From Seohaeicola_A nanhaiensis (lineage in GTDB: Bacteria; Pseudomonadota; Alphaproteobacteria; Rhodobacterales; Rhodobacteraceae), in contig NZ_JBHSGI010000002.1 in the NCBI RefSeq assembly GCF_042654245.1, forward strand, positions 1-64,000: a DNA stretch of 64,000 nt, given 5' to 3'. The first letter of the stretch is position 1. Each line of letters opens with the position of its first letter. The translations under genes were made by a program, and so were the position numbers. The notes under the pieces are model-generated. The model worked only from the letters and a program-made list of their open reading frames with translations. It did no database searches and was not told the origin of the DNA. Positions 26,342 through 34,904 of this stretch are shown here, one piece after another.

Positions 26342-27667
26342 TCAGCGCCCGCGGACCACCTGCATCAGCGGCATCAGCTGCGCCATTTCCGGCCCGCTGT
26401 CGGCCCCTGTCAGCGCGCGCCGCAGCGGACGGAACAGTCCCCCGCCCTTGCGCCCGGTCGCGGCTTTGACTGCGCCGGTCCAACTGCTCCACGTCGTCTC
26501 GTCGAACGGCAGCGGCGGCAGAAGCGCCATCGCCTGAGCGACGAACTCGGCATCCTCCTCCGCCACCAGCGGTTCGGCGCCGTCGCGGCACAGGGTCCAC
26601 CAGCGCCCGAGATCGGCCAGCGTTGTAATATTGTCCCGAGCCATCAGCCAGAAGGCCTCGGCCTTGTCGGCCGGCACGCCCAGCGCATCCACATGTGCGC
26701 GCACCGCCTCCAGCGGTTCCCCTTGCAGATAATGCGCGGTCAGCGGGAAAAGGTCAGCCTCGTCGAACTTGGTCGGCGCCGCACCGAAATGCGTCACGTC
26801 AAAGCCGTCGATCAGCTTGCCCATGTCGCGCTGCAGTTCGATCGGATCGGACGACCCCAGCCGCGCCATCAGGCTCAGAACCGCCATCGGTTCCACACCC
26901 CGAGCGCGCAGATCGCGCAGCGACAGCGTACCCAGCCGCTTGGACAGCGCTTCGCCCTGCGGCCCGGTCAGCAGCGAATGGTGCGCGAACTGCGGCGGTG
27001 TGCCGCCCAGTGTATTGATGATCTGGATCTGCGTTGCCGTATTGGTCACGTGGTCCGCGCCGCGCACGATATGAGTCACGCCCATCTCGACGTCATCCAC
27101 GACCGAGGCGAAGGTATAAAGCACCTGCCCGTCGGCCTTGATCAGCACCGGATCCGACACGCTGGCCGCGTCGATGGAGATCGGACCCAGGATGCCGTCG
27201 GTCCACTCGATCCGCTCCTGATCCAGCAGGAACCGCCAGACGCCATTGCCCCGCTCGGCTCGCAGCTTCGTCTTCTCCTCGTCCGACAGCGCCAGCGCGG
27301 CGCGGTCATAGACCGGCGGCTTGCCCATGTTCAGCTGCTTCTTGCGTTTGAGGTCCAGCTCGGTCGGGGTCTCGAAAGCCTCGTACATCCGGCCCATGCC
27401 CTTGAGCGTTTCGGCAGCGGCGGCGTAGCGATCCAGCCGCAGCGACTGCCGCTCGATCCGGTCCCAGTGCAGACCCAGCCAGGTCAGGTCTTCTTTCAGA
27501 GCATCGACGTATTCTTCCTTGCTGCGTTCGGGATCGGTGTCGTCGATACGCAGGATGAAGGTGCCGCCAGCCTTACGGGCGATCAGAAAGTTCATCAGGG
27601 CGGCCCGCAGGTTGCCGATATGGATATATCCGGTCGGCGACGGGGCAAAACGGGTGGTGACGGTCAT
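26342..27667 (-). CDS. gltX: Glutamyl-tRNA synthetase
   Basis: 441-residue class I aminoacyl-tRNA synthetase that charges tRNA with glutamate. It starts at the ATG at 27667 (MTVTTRFAPSPTG); a longer upstream frame is rejected because the family begins here. The HIGH-type motif is SPTGYIHIGN, the KMSKS-type motif appears as ALSKR. Rhodobacterales commonly have two gltX genes and this is the shorter type, so it may have a specialised tRNA preference. It is monocistronic. Confidence 0.96.
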   Translation of the reverse strand: MTVTTRFAPSPTGYIHIGNLRAALMNFLIARKAGGTFILRIDDTDPERSKEEYVDALKEDLTWLGLHWDRIERQSLRLDRYAAAAETLKGMGRMYEAFETPTELDLKRKKQLNMGKPPVYDRAALALSDEEKTKLRAERGNGVWRFLLDQERIEWTDGILGPISIDAASVSDPVLIKADGQVLYTFASVVDDVEMGVTHIVRGADHVTNTATQIQIINTLGGTPPQFAHHSLLTGPQGEALSKRLGTLSLRDLRARGVEPMAVLSLMARLGSSDPIELQRDMGKLIDGFDVTHFGAAPTKFDEADLFPLTAHYLQGEPLEAVRAHVDALGVPADKAEAFWLMARDNITTLADLGRWWTLCRDGAEPLVAEEDAEFVAQAMALLPPLPFDETTWSSWTGAVKAATGRKGGGLFRPLRRALTGADSGPEMAQLMPLMQVVRGR

Positions 27668-27849
27668 GGGCAGCGGCTCCTGATTGCGCGGGCGTGGTGT
27701 CATACGGAGGCGTATTTGTCCAGCGCACACGGTGATGGACGACCGCCGCCGCACGGCGACCAGTTGTTTGCCACCCTTCCAGGAGCGGGCGGAAAACAGC
27801 GGCACTCCGCCACCGCACGGCCGCTTGCGCGCTTGTGACCGGGCGCCGC

Positions 27850-27880
27850 TTGACAAGAGCGCGCGCGGGGGCGCCATTCT
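27850..27880 (+). promoter_or_regulatory. Candidate promoter of the DUF3859 gene, possibly giving a leaderless mRNA
   Basis: A perfect TTGACA (27850-27855) is followed after 19 nt by CATTCT (27875-27880). The ATG at 27887 lies only 7 nt downstream of this -10, about where transcription would begin, and no Shine-Dalgarno is visible before it. Confidence 0.45.
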
Positions 27881-27886
27881 GGCACC

Positions 27887-28423
27887 ATGGTCCGTTTTCT
27901 GTTCGCCCTTCCCGTTCTTCTGATGCCGCTGCCTCTTGCCGCAGGCGCCGGTCTGCAACACCGTGATCCGGCCCTGGTGACGCTGGAATTCGGCGCCTTC
28001 TGCCAGCTGGCGTCGGTCGACTCGGTCGAGGCGCCCGACACACTGGCCCAGCGCGTCGATCTGCTGCCACGCACCCCGGAAATCCGCTGGCCCGGTCCTG
28101 TCGTCCCGGCCAAACCCGGCATTTCCTTTGGGGTCAGAACCGAAACCGGAGGCCTGCAGATGTATCCGGTGACCATCGAGGTGTCGCATCCGCCCTTCAT
28201 CGGATCCGGAATGACCCATCAGAGCTATGTCACCACCCTCGGCGGCGAAGACGCTTCAATCAACGCTTACAGCTTTGACCTGAACGAAGAGATGGTTCCG
28301 GGCATCTGGACCATCCGGGCCCTGTTCGACGGAGCGATACTATACGAGGTCACGTTCGATGTGGTCAGCCCCGACACTGTCCCCACGATCGGTCAGGACT
28401 GCGGCAAGGATTTCCTGTCGTGA
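27887..28423 (+). CDS. DUF3859 family exported protein
   Basis: 178 residues with an N-terminal signal peptide (residues 1-20, FLFALPVLLMPLPLAAGAG). The mature part contains GFGVRTE-like and MVPGIWTIRALFDG strands that characterise DUF3859, a family of small periplasmic beta proteins without known function. The stop overlaps the GTG start of the following GST gene by 3-4 nt (GTGA), so the two are translationally coupled. Confidence 0.8.
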   Translation: MVRFLFALPVLLMPLPLAAGAGLQHRDPALVTLEFGAFCQLASVDSVEAPDTLAQRVDLLPRTPEIRWPGPVVPAKPGISFGVRTETGGLQMYPVTIEVSHPPFIGSGMTHQSYVTTLGGEDASINAYSFDLNEEMVPGIWTIRALFDGAILYEVTFDVVSPDTVPTIGQDCGKDFLS

Positions 28424-29091
28424 CGCTGATCCTGCACTCCCACCCCCTCGCCTCTTTCTGCTGGAAGGTGCTGATCGGACTTTACGAGGCAGGAACGCCC
28501 TTCGAGGCGCGGCTGCTCGACCTCGGTGACGAGGCGGCGCGTGCCGCCCATCTGGAACGCTGGCCGGTTGGCAAGATGCCCCTGCTGATCGACGAGGCCA
28601 GGAACGAGTTTGTTCCGGAAACCACGATTATTCTGGAGTATCTCGACCGCCATTACCCCGGCGCCAACCTGCTGCCCGATACAGGAACTCTGGACGTTCG
28701 GCTGTGGGACCGGTTCTTCGATCTTTACGTGCACCACCCTATGCAGCGGATCGTGGCCGACCGTCTGCGGTCGGAGGAAAAGCGCGACCCCTATGGTGTC
28801 GACGAGGCCCGGGCGCAGCTGCAAGTCGCCTACGGCATGATCGAGACCCGCATGTCCTCGCGCGAGTGGGCCTGCGGGGCGGGCTTCACCCTTGCCGACT
28901 GCGCCGCCTTTCCAGCGCTCTTCTACGCGGGCATCATCGAACCCTGGAATGCCCGCACACCCGCCCTCGCCACTTATTTCGAGCGGCTGCTGGCGCGCCC
29001 GTCGATCATGCGGGTGCTCGCCGAAGCGCAGCCATTCTTTTCGTATTTCCCCTTCGCCGATGACATACCCGCCCGCTTCCGGGCGCAATAG
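28420..29091 (+). CDS. Glutathione S-transferase family protein
   Basis: 223 residues with a GTG start. The N-terminal thioredoxin-like domain (about 1-80) shows HSHPLASFCWKVLIGLYEAG with a Ser/Cys region where GSTs place the catalytic residue, and GKMPLLIDE with the cis-Pro. The C-terminal helical domain follows (WACGAGFTLADCAAFP). The partner substrate is unknown; it is coupled to the DUF3859 gene. Confidence 0.9.
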   Translation: MTLILHSHPLASFCWKVLIGLYEAGTPFEARLLDLGDEAARAAHLERWPVGKMPLLIDEARNEFVPETTIILEYLDRHYPGANLLPDTGTLDVRLWDRFFDLYVHHPMQRIVADRLRSEEKRDPYGVDEARAQLQVAYGMIETRMSSREWACGAGFTLADCAAFPALFYAGIIEPWNARTPALATYFERLLARPSIMRVLAEAQPFFSYFPFADDIPARFRAQ

Positions 29092-29094
29092 CAA

Positions 29095-29826
29095 TTACCG
29101 TTCCGGCGCACTCAGATCCCGGCAGAACCGGATCAGCTTCTCGATTGCACCGGCTTCAGGCATGACCAGCGCCGGGTCGGTCCCGATCAGTGTGACGCTC
29201 GCCTGCGCCTGACCCTGCCAGTCCAGCACGGGTGCGGCAATGGCCGCTAGGCCCGGGATCAGATCGCCAGTGACACTGGCGTATCCCGCCGCGCGGGTCG
29301 CCTCGCGCAGCCCAACTGCTCCGCCGCCCCGCTCACGGACGAGCAATGCCTCGGTCAGCGGTTCCGGCGTATAAGCCAGGAACACCCGTCCCGTGGCCGA
29401 GTTGAGCAGCGGCAGCGTCGATCCCAGCCCAAGTGCGGTCACCATATACCGCGCTGACCGCTCCCAGCGCACCACCACCGGTCCAGCTTCGCTCCAGACG
29501 CACAGCAGCGCGGTCAGTCCGGTCTCGGCCACCAGATCGGGCAGCCGGTCGGCCGTGCGATTGACGAAATCCAGCCGCGCCAGCGCCGCCAGCCCCAGTT
29601 CCATGGCCCCTGGCCCAAGGTCGTATTTGCCTGAACGCCCCGCCTGCCGCACCAACCCGGCATGGACGAAGGAAGCAAGATACCGATGTGCCTTGCTGGC
29701 CGGTATGCCTTCGGCACGCGCCAGGTCCGTCAACGCCTGCGGCCCCGGCGCGCGGCCAAGCCGCGCCAAGAGGCTCAGCGCCGCATCCAGCGATTGCAGG
29801 CCCCCTTGCGCGGAGTCCTCGCTCAT
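29095..29826 (-). CDS. IclR-family transcriptional regulator
   Basis: 243 residues from ATG 29826 (MSEDSAQGG); an in-frame ATG at 29835 (MVKFM) and a start at 29856 are possible. The N-terminal winged helix (about 10-70, ALTDLARAEGIPASKAHRYL) and C-terminal GAF-like effector domain are standard. IclR regulators frequently control aromatic-acid operons and bind the substrate itself. It is divergent from the monooxygenase-ligase fusion and probably controls it and the downstream transporter. Confidence 0.92.
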   Translation of the reverse strand: MSEDSAQGGLQSLDAALSLLARLGRAPGPQALTDLARAEGIPASKAHRYLASFVHAGLVRQAGRSGKYDLGPGAMELGLAALARLDFVNRTADRLPDLVAETGLTALLCVWSEAGPVVVRWERSARYMVTALGLGSTLPLLNSATGRVFLAYTPEPLTEALLVRERGGGAVGLREATRAAGYASVTGDLIPGLAAIAAPVLDWQGQAQASVTLIGTDPALVMPEAGAIEKLIRFCRDLSAPER

Positions 29827-29840
29827 GAATTTCACCATAT

Positions 29841-29865
29841 AGAAACGTTTGCACATAACAGAAAC
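29841..29865. promoter_or_regulatory. Candidate IclR binding region
   Basis: Direct repeats AGAAAC at 29841-29846 and 29860-29865 flank the palindrome AAACGTTT (29843-29850), in the only AT-rich part of the divergent intergenic region. A GGGAGGG ribosome-binding site for the fusion gene is at 29911-29917. Confidence 0.4.
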
Positions 29866-29921
29866 ATACCCTACCCCTTTGGGTCAAGGTCGATCCGCGA
29901 TTCGTACGCTGGGAGGGCGTC

Positions 29922-32630
29922 ATGCTGAGCACCATCGACATCCTTGGCGGGGGCCCCGCCGGGCTCTATACTGCGATCCTTCTGCGCCGCGCGCTGCCAG
30001 GGGTCCGGGTGCGCGTGACCGAATCCAACCCGCGGGACGTGACCTGGGGCTTCGGCGTGGTCTTCTCGGATCAGGCGCTCGATTTCCTCAGGGCCGACGA
30101 CCCCGAAACCCATGACCTTATCGCGCCCGAGATGGAACGCTGGCGGAACATGACGCTGAACCATCCCGAGGGCCGTGTGGTGCTCGACGGGATCGGTTTC
30201 GCGGCGATCGGGCGCCTGCGGCTGCTGCAGGTCCTGCAGGCGCGGGCCGAGGCAGTTGGGGCAGAGCTGCGCTTTGGTCATCCGGTGACATCGCCGACAG
30301 AGCTGGACGCCGATCTGATCGTCGGCGCGGACGGTTTGAACTCGCTCGTGCGCAGTGCGGCGCCCAAAGCGTTCGGCACCACGATCAGCCATATGGAGAA
30401 CCGCTTTGCCTGGTTCGGCACACGGCGGCCCTTCGATACGCTGACCCAGACCTTCCGCACAACCGAACATGGCGCGATGAATGCGCATCACTATCGCTAT
30501 ACCCCGGAGATGAGCACCTTCATCGTCGAATGCGACCGCGAGACCTTTTTCGCCGAGGGCTTCGACCAGATGGACGAGGCGCAGACCGCCGCCCGCTGCG
30601 AAACCGTTTTCGCCGATGTGCTGGAAGGCGCGTCGCTGGTGTCAAACCGGTCGATCTGGCGGCAGTTTCCCAAACTCTGGTGCGAGACCTGGCATCACGA
30701 AAATACCGTGCTGCTGGGCGATGCCGTTCATACCGCGCATTTTTCCATCGGGTCGGGCACACGGCTGGCGATGGAAGATGCCATCGCCCTGGTGGGCGAA
30801 CTGGCGCGCCACAGGGACTGGCGAGAGGCGCTGCCCGCCTATCAGGCTGCCCGGCAACCGATTGCGAAAAAAATCGTGACCGCGGCCAATACCTCCTGCG
30901 CCTGGTACGAGAGTTTCGCTGCGAAAATGGATCAGAGGCCGCTGGACTTCGCCTTCGATTACGTGACGCGGTCGGGGCGCGTTGACATGGACCGCCTGCG
31001 CGCGCTGTCGCCGCGGTTCATGGCGGAATACGAGGCCCATCTGACGCCGGACATTTTCGACCCGGTCGGCGAGACACCCGGCGGCGCCGCCATCGGCTTT
31101 GACAAGACGGGCCATCCGAATTGCAGTGCCGTTCTGTGGGACAACCTTGACCGCAATCCGGACAAGCTGGCGCTGACCGGGCCGGCCGGCGAGATGACCT
31201 ATGCCGAGCTGTGCGCCCAGGCGGCGCGGTGGGGAAATGCCTTCCGTGCCTTCGGCCTGTCACGAGGCGAGCGCGTCGCCCTGTTCCTCGACGACACCCC
31301 GGCCTATCCGGCCGCGTTTTTCGGCGCGGTGCGGGCCGGCTTCGTGCCGGTGCTGCTGAACACGCTGACCGCCCCGGAGCTGTTGCAATTCTATCTGGCG
31401 GACTCGGGCGCAAGGATTGCGGTCTGCGAAGCCGACTTTGCAGACCGCTTTTCCGCGCTGAAGGATACGGCTCTGGAGCGGGTTGTCGTCGTGAACGGAC
31501 ACGCTGGAGCCTTTGAGGAGGCCGCGAATTTTCTGGAAGGGTATTCCGCGACGCTCGATTGCGCCGACACCGGACCCGACGACATGGCCTTCTGGATGTA
31601 TTCCTCGGGCTCGACCGGGCGCCCCAAGGGCATCGTCCACCTGCACCATGACATGGCCTACACGCAGCAAAGCTTTGGCGCGCATGTCCTGAGGTTGCGG
31701 CCCGACGACATCTGCTTTTCCGTGCCCAAGATGTTCTTCGCCTATGGCTTCGGCAATTCAGTCACCTTTCCCTTTGCGGTGGGGGCCACCACGCTTCTGC
31801 TGCCCGGCCGTCCCGATCCGCAACGTGTTCTCGAGGCGATCGAGACCTTCCGTCCCAGCGTCTTTTTCGGCCTGCCGACACTCTATACCGCGCTCTGCCA
31901 TGCCGAAGGCGTTTCGCGGCGAAACCTTTCATCGCTTCGCCAGTGCATGAGCGCGGCGGAAATTCTCTCGGGAGAGATCTTCCAGGCATGGAAGGATCTG
32001 ACCGGCCTTGCCCCCATCGAAGGGCTGGGATCGACCGAGATGCTGCACGTCTATCTGTCGAACACCGCCGAAGAGCAGCACCTGGGCGCGGCGGGCAAGG
32101 CAGTCCCCGGCTATGAGGTCGAATTGCGCGATGCCGACGGCAAACCGGTGCCTTCGGGCGAGGATGGAGTCATGTACGTGCGCGGCCATTCCTCGGCGCC
32201 TTGCTACTGGAATCGCCCTGACGAGACAGCCGAAACGATGCGGGGCGACTGGCTGTATACCGGCGACCGATTTGTCGAGCGGGACGGCTTCTACTATTTC
32301 CAAGGAAGGGCCGACGATCTGGTAAAGGTTTCCGGCCAATGGGTCTGGCCGCTGGAGGTCGAACGCTGCCTTAACGATCACGTCATGGTGCGCGAGGCGG
32401 CGGTTCTGGCGCATGAAATGGCGGACCGCCGGATGACGCTGTCTGCCGTGATCGCGCTGAAGGAGACCGGAGCCGGCGGCCAGGATCAGGCCAAGATTCT
32501 GCAAGACCATGTAAAGACGCAGCTTTTGCCGCACAAATATCCGCGGCGGATTGTTTTCGTCGAGGCGCTGCCAAAAACCGGGACGGGCAAGATCGACCGG
32601 CAGGGCGTGCTCAAGATGCTTCAAGCTTAA
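29922..32630 (+). CDS. Fused FAD aromatic-CoA hydroxylase and benzoate-CoA-ligase-like enzyme
   Basis: 902 residues in one uninterrupted frame. The N-terminal part (about 1-385) is a class A FAD monooxygenase of the salicylyl-CoA 5-hydroxylase/2-aminobenzoyl-CoA monooxygenase type: GGGPAG at 9-14, the FAD/NADPH DG motif near 137 (GADGLN), and the GD motif near 266 (LLGDAVH). The C-terminal part (about 395-902) is an acyl-CoA synthetase of the benzoate-CoA ligase family: YSSGSTGRPKG near 560-570, FFAYGFGNS, GSTE, YTGDRF and the catalytic Lys in GTGKIDR near 890. The linker (about 385-400) carries no recognisable domain. The expected job is activation of an aromatic acid to its CoA thioester, then ring hydroxylation of it, in one polypeptide. 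Substrate (salicylate, anthranilate, benzoate or other) is not shown by sequence. Confidence 0.9.
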   Translation: MLSTIDILGGGPAGLYTAILLRRALPGVRVRVTESNPRDVTWGFGVVFSDQALDFLRADDPETHDLIAPEMERWRNMTLNHPEGRVVLDGIGFAAIGRLRLLQVLQARAEAVGAELRFGHPVTSPTELDADLIVGADGLNSLVRSAAPKAFGTTISHMENRFAWFGTRRPFDTLTQTFRTTEHGAMNAHHYRYTPEMSTFIVECDRETFFAEGFDQMDEAQTAARCETVFADVLEGASLVSNRSIWRQFPKLWCETWHHENTVLLGDAVHTAHFSIGSGTRLAMEDAIALVGELARHRDWREALPAYQAARQPIAKKIVTAANTSCAWYESFAAKMDQRPLDFAFDYVTRSGRVDMDRLRALSPRFMAEYEAHLTPDIFDPVGETPGGAAIGFDKTGHPNCSAVLWDNLDRNPDKLALTGPAGEMTYAELCAQAARWGNAFRAFGLSRGERVALFLDDTPAYPAAFFGAVRAGFVPVLLNTLTAPELLQFYLADSGARIAVCEADFADRFSALKDTALERVVVVNGHAGAFEEAANFLEGYSATLDCADTGPDDMAFWMYSSGSTGRPKGIVHLHHDMAYTQQSFGAHVLRLRPDDICFSVPKMFFAYGFGNSVTFPFAVGATTLLLPGRPDPQRVLEAIETFRPSVFFGLPTLYTALCHAEGVSRRNLSSLRQCMSAAEILSGEIFQAWKDLTGLAPIEGLGSTEMLHVYLSNTAEEQHLGAAGKAVPGYEVELRDADGKPVPSGEDGVMYVRGHSSAPCYWNRPDETAETMRGDWLYTGDRFVERDGFYYFQGRADDLVKVSGQWVWPLEVERCLNDHVMVREAAVLAHEMADRRMTLSAVIALKETGAGGQDQAKILQDHVKTQLLPHKYPRRIVFVEALPKTGTGKIDRQGVLKMLQA

Positions 32631-32679
32631 AATGAAAATCTTGCGCTCAATTTGTGGAACGTGTTCAACTGCGGACACA

Positions 32680-32692
32680 GCCCGTAACGGGC
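32680..32692. promoter_or_regulatory. Small palindrome upstream of the binding-protein gene
   Basis: GCCCGT-A-ACGGGC, a perfect 6-bp inverted repeat in the 102-nt gap between the fusion gene and the binding protein. It could be an operator or a short mRNA stem. The ribosome-binding site AGGGGAG follows at about 32721-32727. Confidence 0.35.
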
Positions 32693-32732
32693 ACAGATTC
32701 GGCACAGACCGGACAACAACAGGGGAGTTGAC

Positions 32733-33911
32733 ATGAAAAAGACCATTTCCGCGGCACTTGCGGTCGCGATGCTGGGCCTGCCGGCCCATGCTGATGTGAA
32801 GATCGGGTTTGTCACCACGCTGACGACACCCGCCGCCATCATCGGTAATGACATGAAGAATGCCGTCGATCTGGCGATGGAGCACCTCGGCGGCATGGCC
32901 GGCGACACCAAGCTGGAAGTCATCTATGGCGATGACGGCTTTGCGCCCGAGACGGGCAAGCAGGCCACCGACAAGCTGGTCAAGCAGGACAACGTCGATT
33001 TCGTCGCCGGCTATATCTGGTCGCACGTGCTGCTCGCCTCGCGCAAGTCCGTGCTGGATGCGGACAAGATCCTGATTTCGACCAACGCGGGCCCCAGCCA
33101 GATGGCCGGCCAGCTGTGCGACAAGAACTTTTTCTCGACCTCGTGGCAAAATGACCAGACGCCGATGGCGATGGGCGAGGTGTTGAACAAGCAGGGCGTG
33201 AAATCGCTGTATATCATGGCGCCGAACTATGCCGCGGGCAAGGACATGACCGCCGGTGTGGAACGCACCTTCAAGGGCGAGATCAAGGGCAAGGATCTGA
33301 CCAAGTGGGGTGCTGACGCGCAGCTTGATTTCTCGGCCGAACTGGCGAAGGCCAAGGCTTCGGGCGCTGAAGGCATCTTTGTCTTCTATCCAGGGGCAGC
33401 CGGCGGTGCCTTCATCAAGCAGTATGACCAGGCGGGTCTGAAGGACACGCTGCCGCTGTATTCGGTGTTCACGGTGGACGCGTTGTCGCTGCCCAAGCTG
33501 CAGGCCGCCGGGTTCAAGTCCGTTATCGGCTCCAAGACCACGCAAGAGTGGGATCCGACGCTAGACAATGAGGCGAACAAGAAGTTCGTTACCGATTTCA
33601 AGGCGAAATACGGCACTTACCCCTCTTACTATGCGGCACAGTCCTATGATGCGATCATGCTGATCGCATCGGCCGTGAAAAAGGTCGGGGGCGATATGTC
33701 CGACAAGGACGCCCTGCGCGCCGCACTGAAGGAAGCCGACTTCAATTCTGTGCGCGGCAAGTTCAAGTTTGGCACCAACAACATGCCAGTCGAGGACTTC
33801 TTCCTGCGTGAAGTGGTGGAAGACGCCGACGGCACCTGGACGACCAAGGTGGTCGACACGGTCTACGAGGACCACATCGATCCCTACGCGGCCGAGTGCA
33901 AGATGAACTGA
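32733..33911 (+). CDS. ABC solute-binding protein, aromatic-acid/branched-chain type
   Basis: 392 residues. Signal peptide 1-20 (KTISAALAVAMLGLPAHA) precedes a type I periplasmic-binding fold starting VKIGFVTTLTTPAAIIG. LKDTLPLYSVFTVDALSLP and QSYDAIMLIASAVKK are typical of binding proteins associated with benzoate- and aromatic-acid-type transporters. It follows the fusion enzyme, so its ligand is probably that enzyme's substrate. The 70-nt gap after it contains a strong hairpin with T run that would leave the binding protein in excess over the membrane parts. Confidence 0.93.
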   Translation: MKKTISAALAVAMLGLPAHADVKIGFVTTLTTPAAIIGNDMKNAVDLAMEHLGGMAGDTKLEVIYGDDGFAPETGKQATDKLVKQDNVDFVAGYIWSHVLLASRKSVLDADKILISTNAGPSQMAGQLCDKNFFSTSWQNDQTPMAMGEVLNKQGVKSLYIMAPNYAAGKDMTAGVERTFKGEIKGKDLTKWGADAQLDFSAELAKAKASGAEGIFVFYPGAAGGAFIKQYDQAGLKDTLPLYSVFTVDALSLPKLQAAGFKSVIGSKTTQEWDPTLDNEANKKFVTDFKAKYGTYPSYYAAQSYDAIMLIASAVKKVGGDMSDKDALRAALKEADFNSVRGKFKFGTNNMPVEDFFLREVVEDADGTWTTKVVDTVYEDHIDPYAAECKMN

Positions 33912-33932
33912 GGCTAAAGGCCTGCGCTGGAC

Positions 33933-33965
33933 GCCGGCCGGGCGACGTATCCCGGCCGGCTTTTT
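33933..33965 (+). terminator. Intra-operon terminator/attenuator hairpin
   Basis: GCCGGCCGGG (33933-33942) and CCCGGCCGGC (33951-33960) form a perfect 10-bp stem with an 8-nt loop, directly followed by TTTTTCTT. It sits between the binding-protein and permease genes of one transporter and would be expected to terminate most transcripts there. Confidence 0.85.
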
Positions 33966-33980
33966 CTTGGGAGTAAGCGG

Positions 33981-34904
33981 GTGGACACCACGCTACTGGT
34001 CATCCAGATCCTGAACGGGTTGCAGCTGGGGCTATTGCTGTTCCTTGTCGCCTCGGGCCTGACGCTGGTTTTCGGAATCCTCGACTTCGTCAATCTCGCG
34101 CATGGGTCGCTATATATGCTGGGCGCCTTCATCTGCGCCTCGCTGACCTTCGCGCTGGGGAACTTCCTGCTGGCCGTGGTCGTGGCGCTGCCTATCGTAG
34201 GCGCCATCGGCTGGCTGACGGAACGGGTGGTCGCGCGCAATCTCTATGCCCGCGATCATCTTGATCAGGTACTGGCAACCTTCGGGCTGATCCTGGTATT
34301 CGAGACGCTCGCCCACCTGATCTGGGGGCCCCAGGGCATCGCAGTGCCCCTGCCCGACTGGCTGAACGGCCAGGTGGATCTGGGCGCGGGGATGCTGGTG
34401 CCGACCTTCCGCCTGCTGATCATCGCCGCAGGCCTTGCCGCTGCCGCCGGACTGTTCTGGCTGGTGAACTACACCCGTATCGGAATGCTGATCCGCGCCG
34501 GCGCGTCGAACCGCACGATGGTGTCGGCGCTGGGGATCGACATCCAGATGCTGTTCAGCCTGGTCTTCGCGCTGGGTGCGATGATGGCCGGTCTGGCCGG
34601 GATGCTGATCGCTCCGATCACCGAGGCCAATATCGGGATGGGCAACTCGATCATCATCACCGCCTTTGTGGTGATCATCGTCGGCGGCATCGGATCGATC
34701 AAGGGCGCCTTCATCGGCGCGCTGCTGATCGGGCTGATCGACACGCTGGGACGCGCCTTCCTTGATGATCTCTTCGGGCTCGTGATGTCCTCGGCCGCCG
34801 GAGAGAACTCGGCCCCGGCAGTCTCGGCCATGCTGATCTATCTTATCATGGCGCTGGTGCTGGCGCTCAAGCCGCAGGGCCTGTTCCCGCCAAAGGTGCG
34901 CTGA
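33981..34904 (+). CDS. Branched-chain-type ABC permease (LivH family), aromatic-acid locus
   Basis: 307 residues from a GTG with GGGAG upstream. The LivH block GLTLVFGILDFVNLAHGSLYM lies at about 27-47, and GGIGSIKGAFIGALLIGLID near the C-terminus. It overlaps the next permease gene by one base (TGATG). Confidence 0.93.
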   Translation: MDTTLLVIQILNGLQLGLLLFLVASGLTLVFGILDFVNLAHGSLYMLGAFICASLTFALGNFLLAVVVALPIVGAIGWLTERVVARNLYARDHLDQVLATFGLILVFETLAHLIWGPQGIAVPLPDWLNGQVDLGAGMLVPTFRLLIIAAGLAAAAGLFWLVNYTRIGMLIRAGASNRTMVSALGIDIQMLFSLVFALGAMMAGLAGMLIAPITEANIGMGNSIIITAFVVIIVGGIGSIKGAFIGALLIGLIDTLGRAFLDDLFGLVMSSAAGENSAPAVSAMLIYLIMALVLALKPQGLFPPKVR

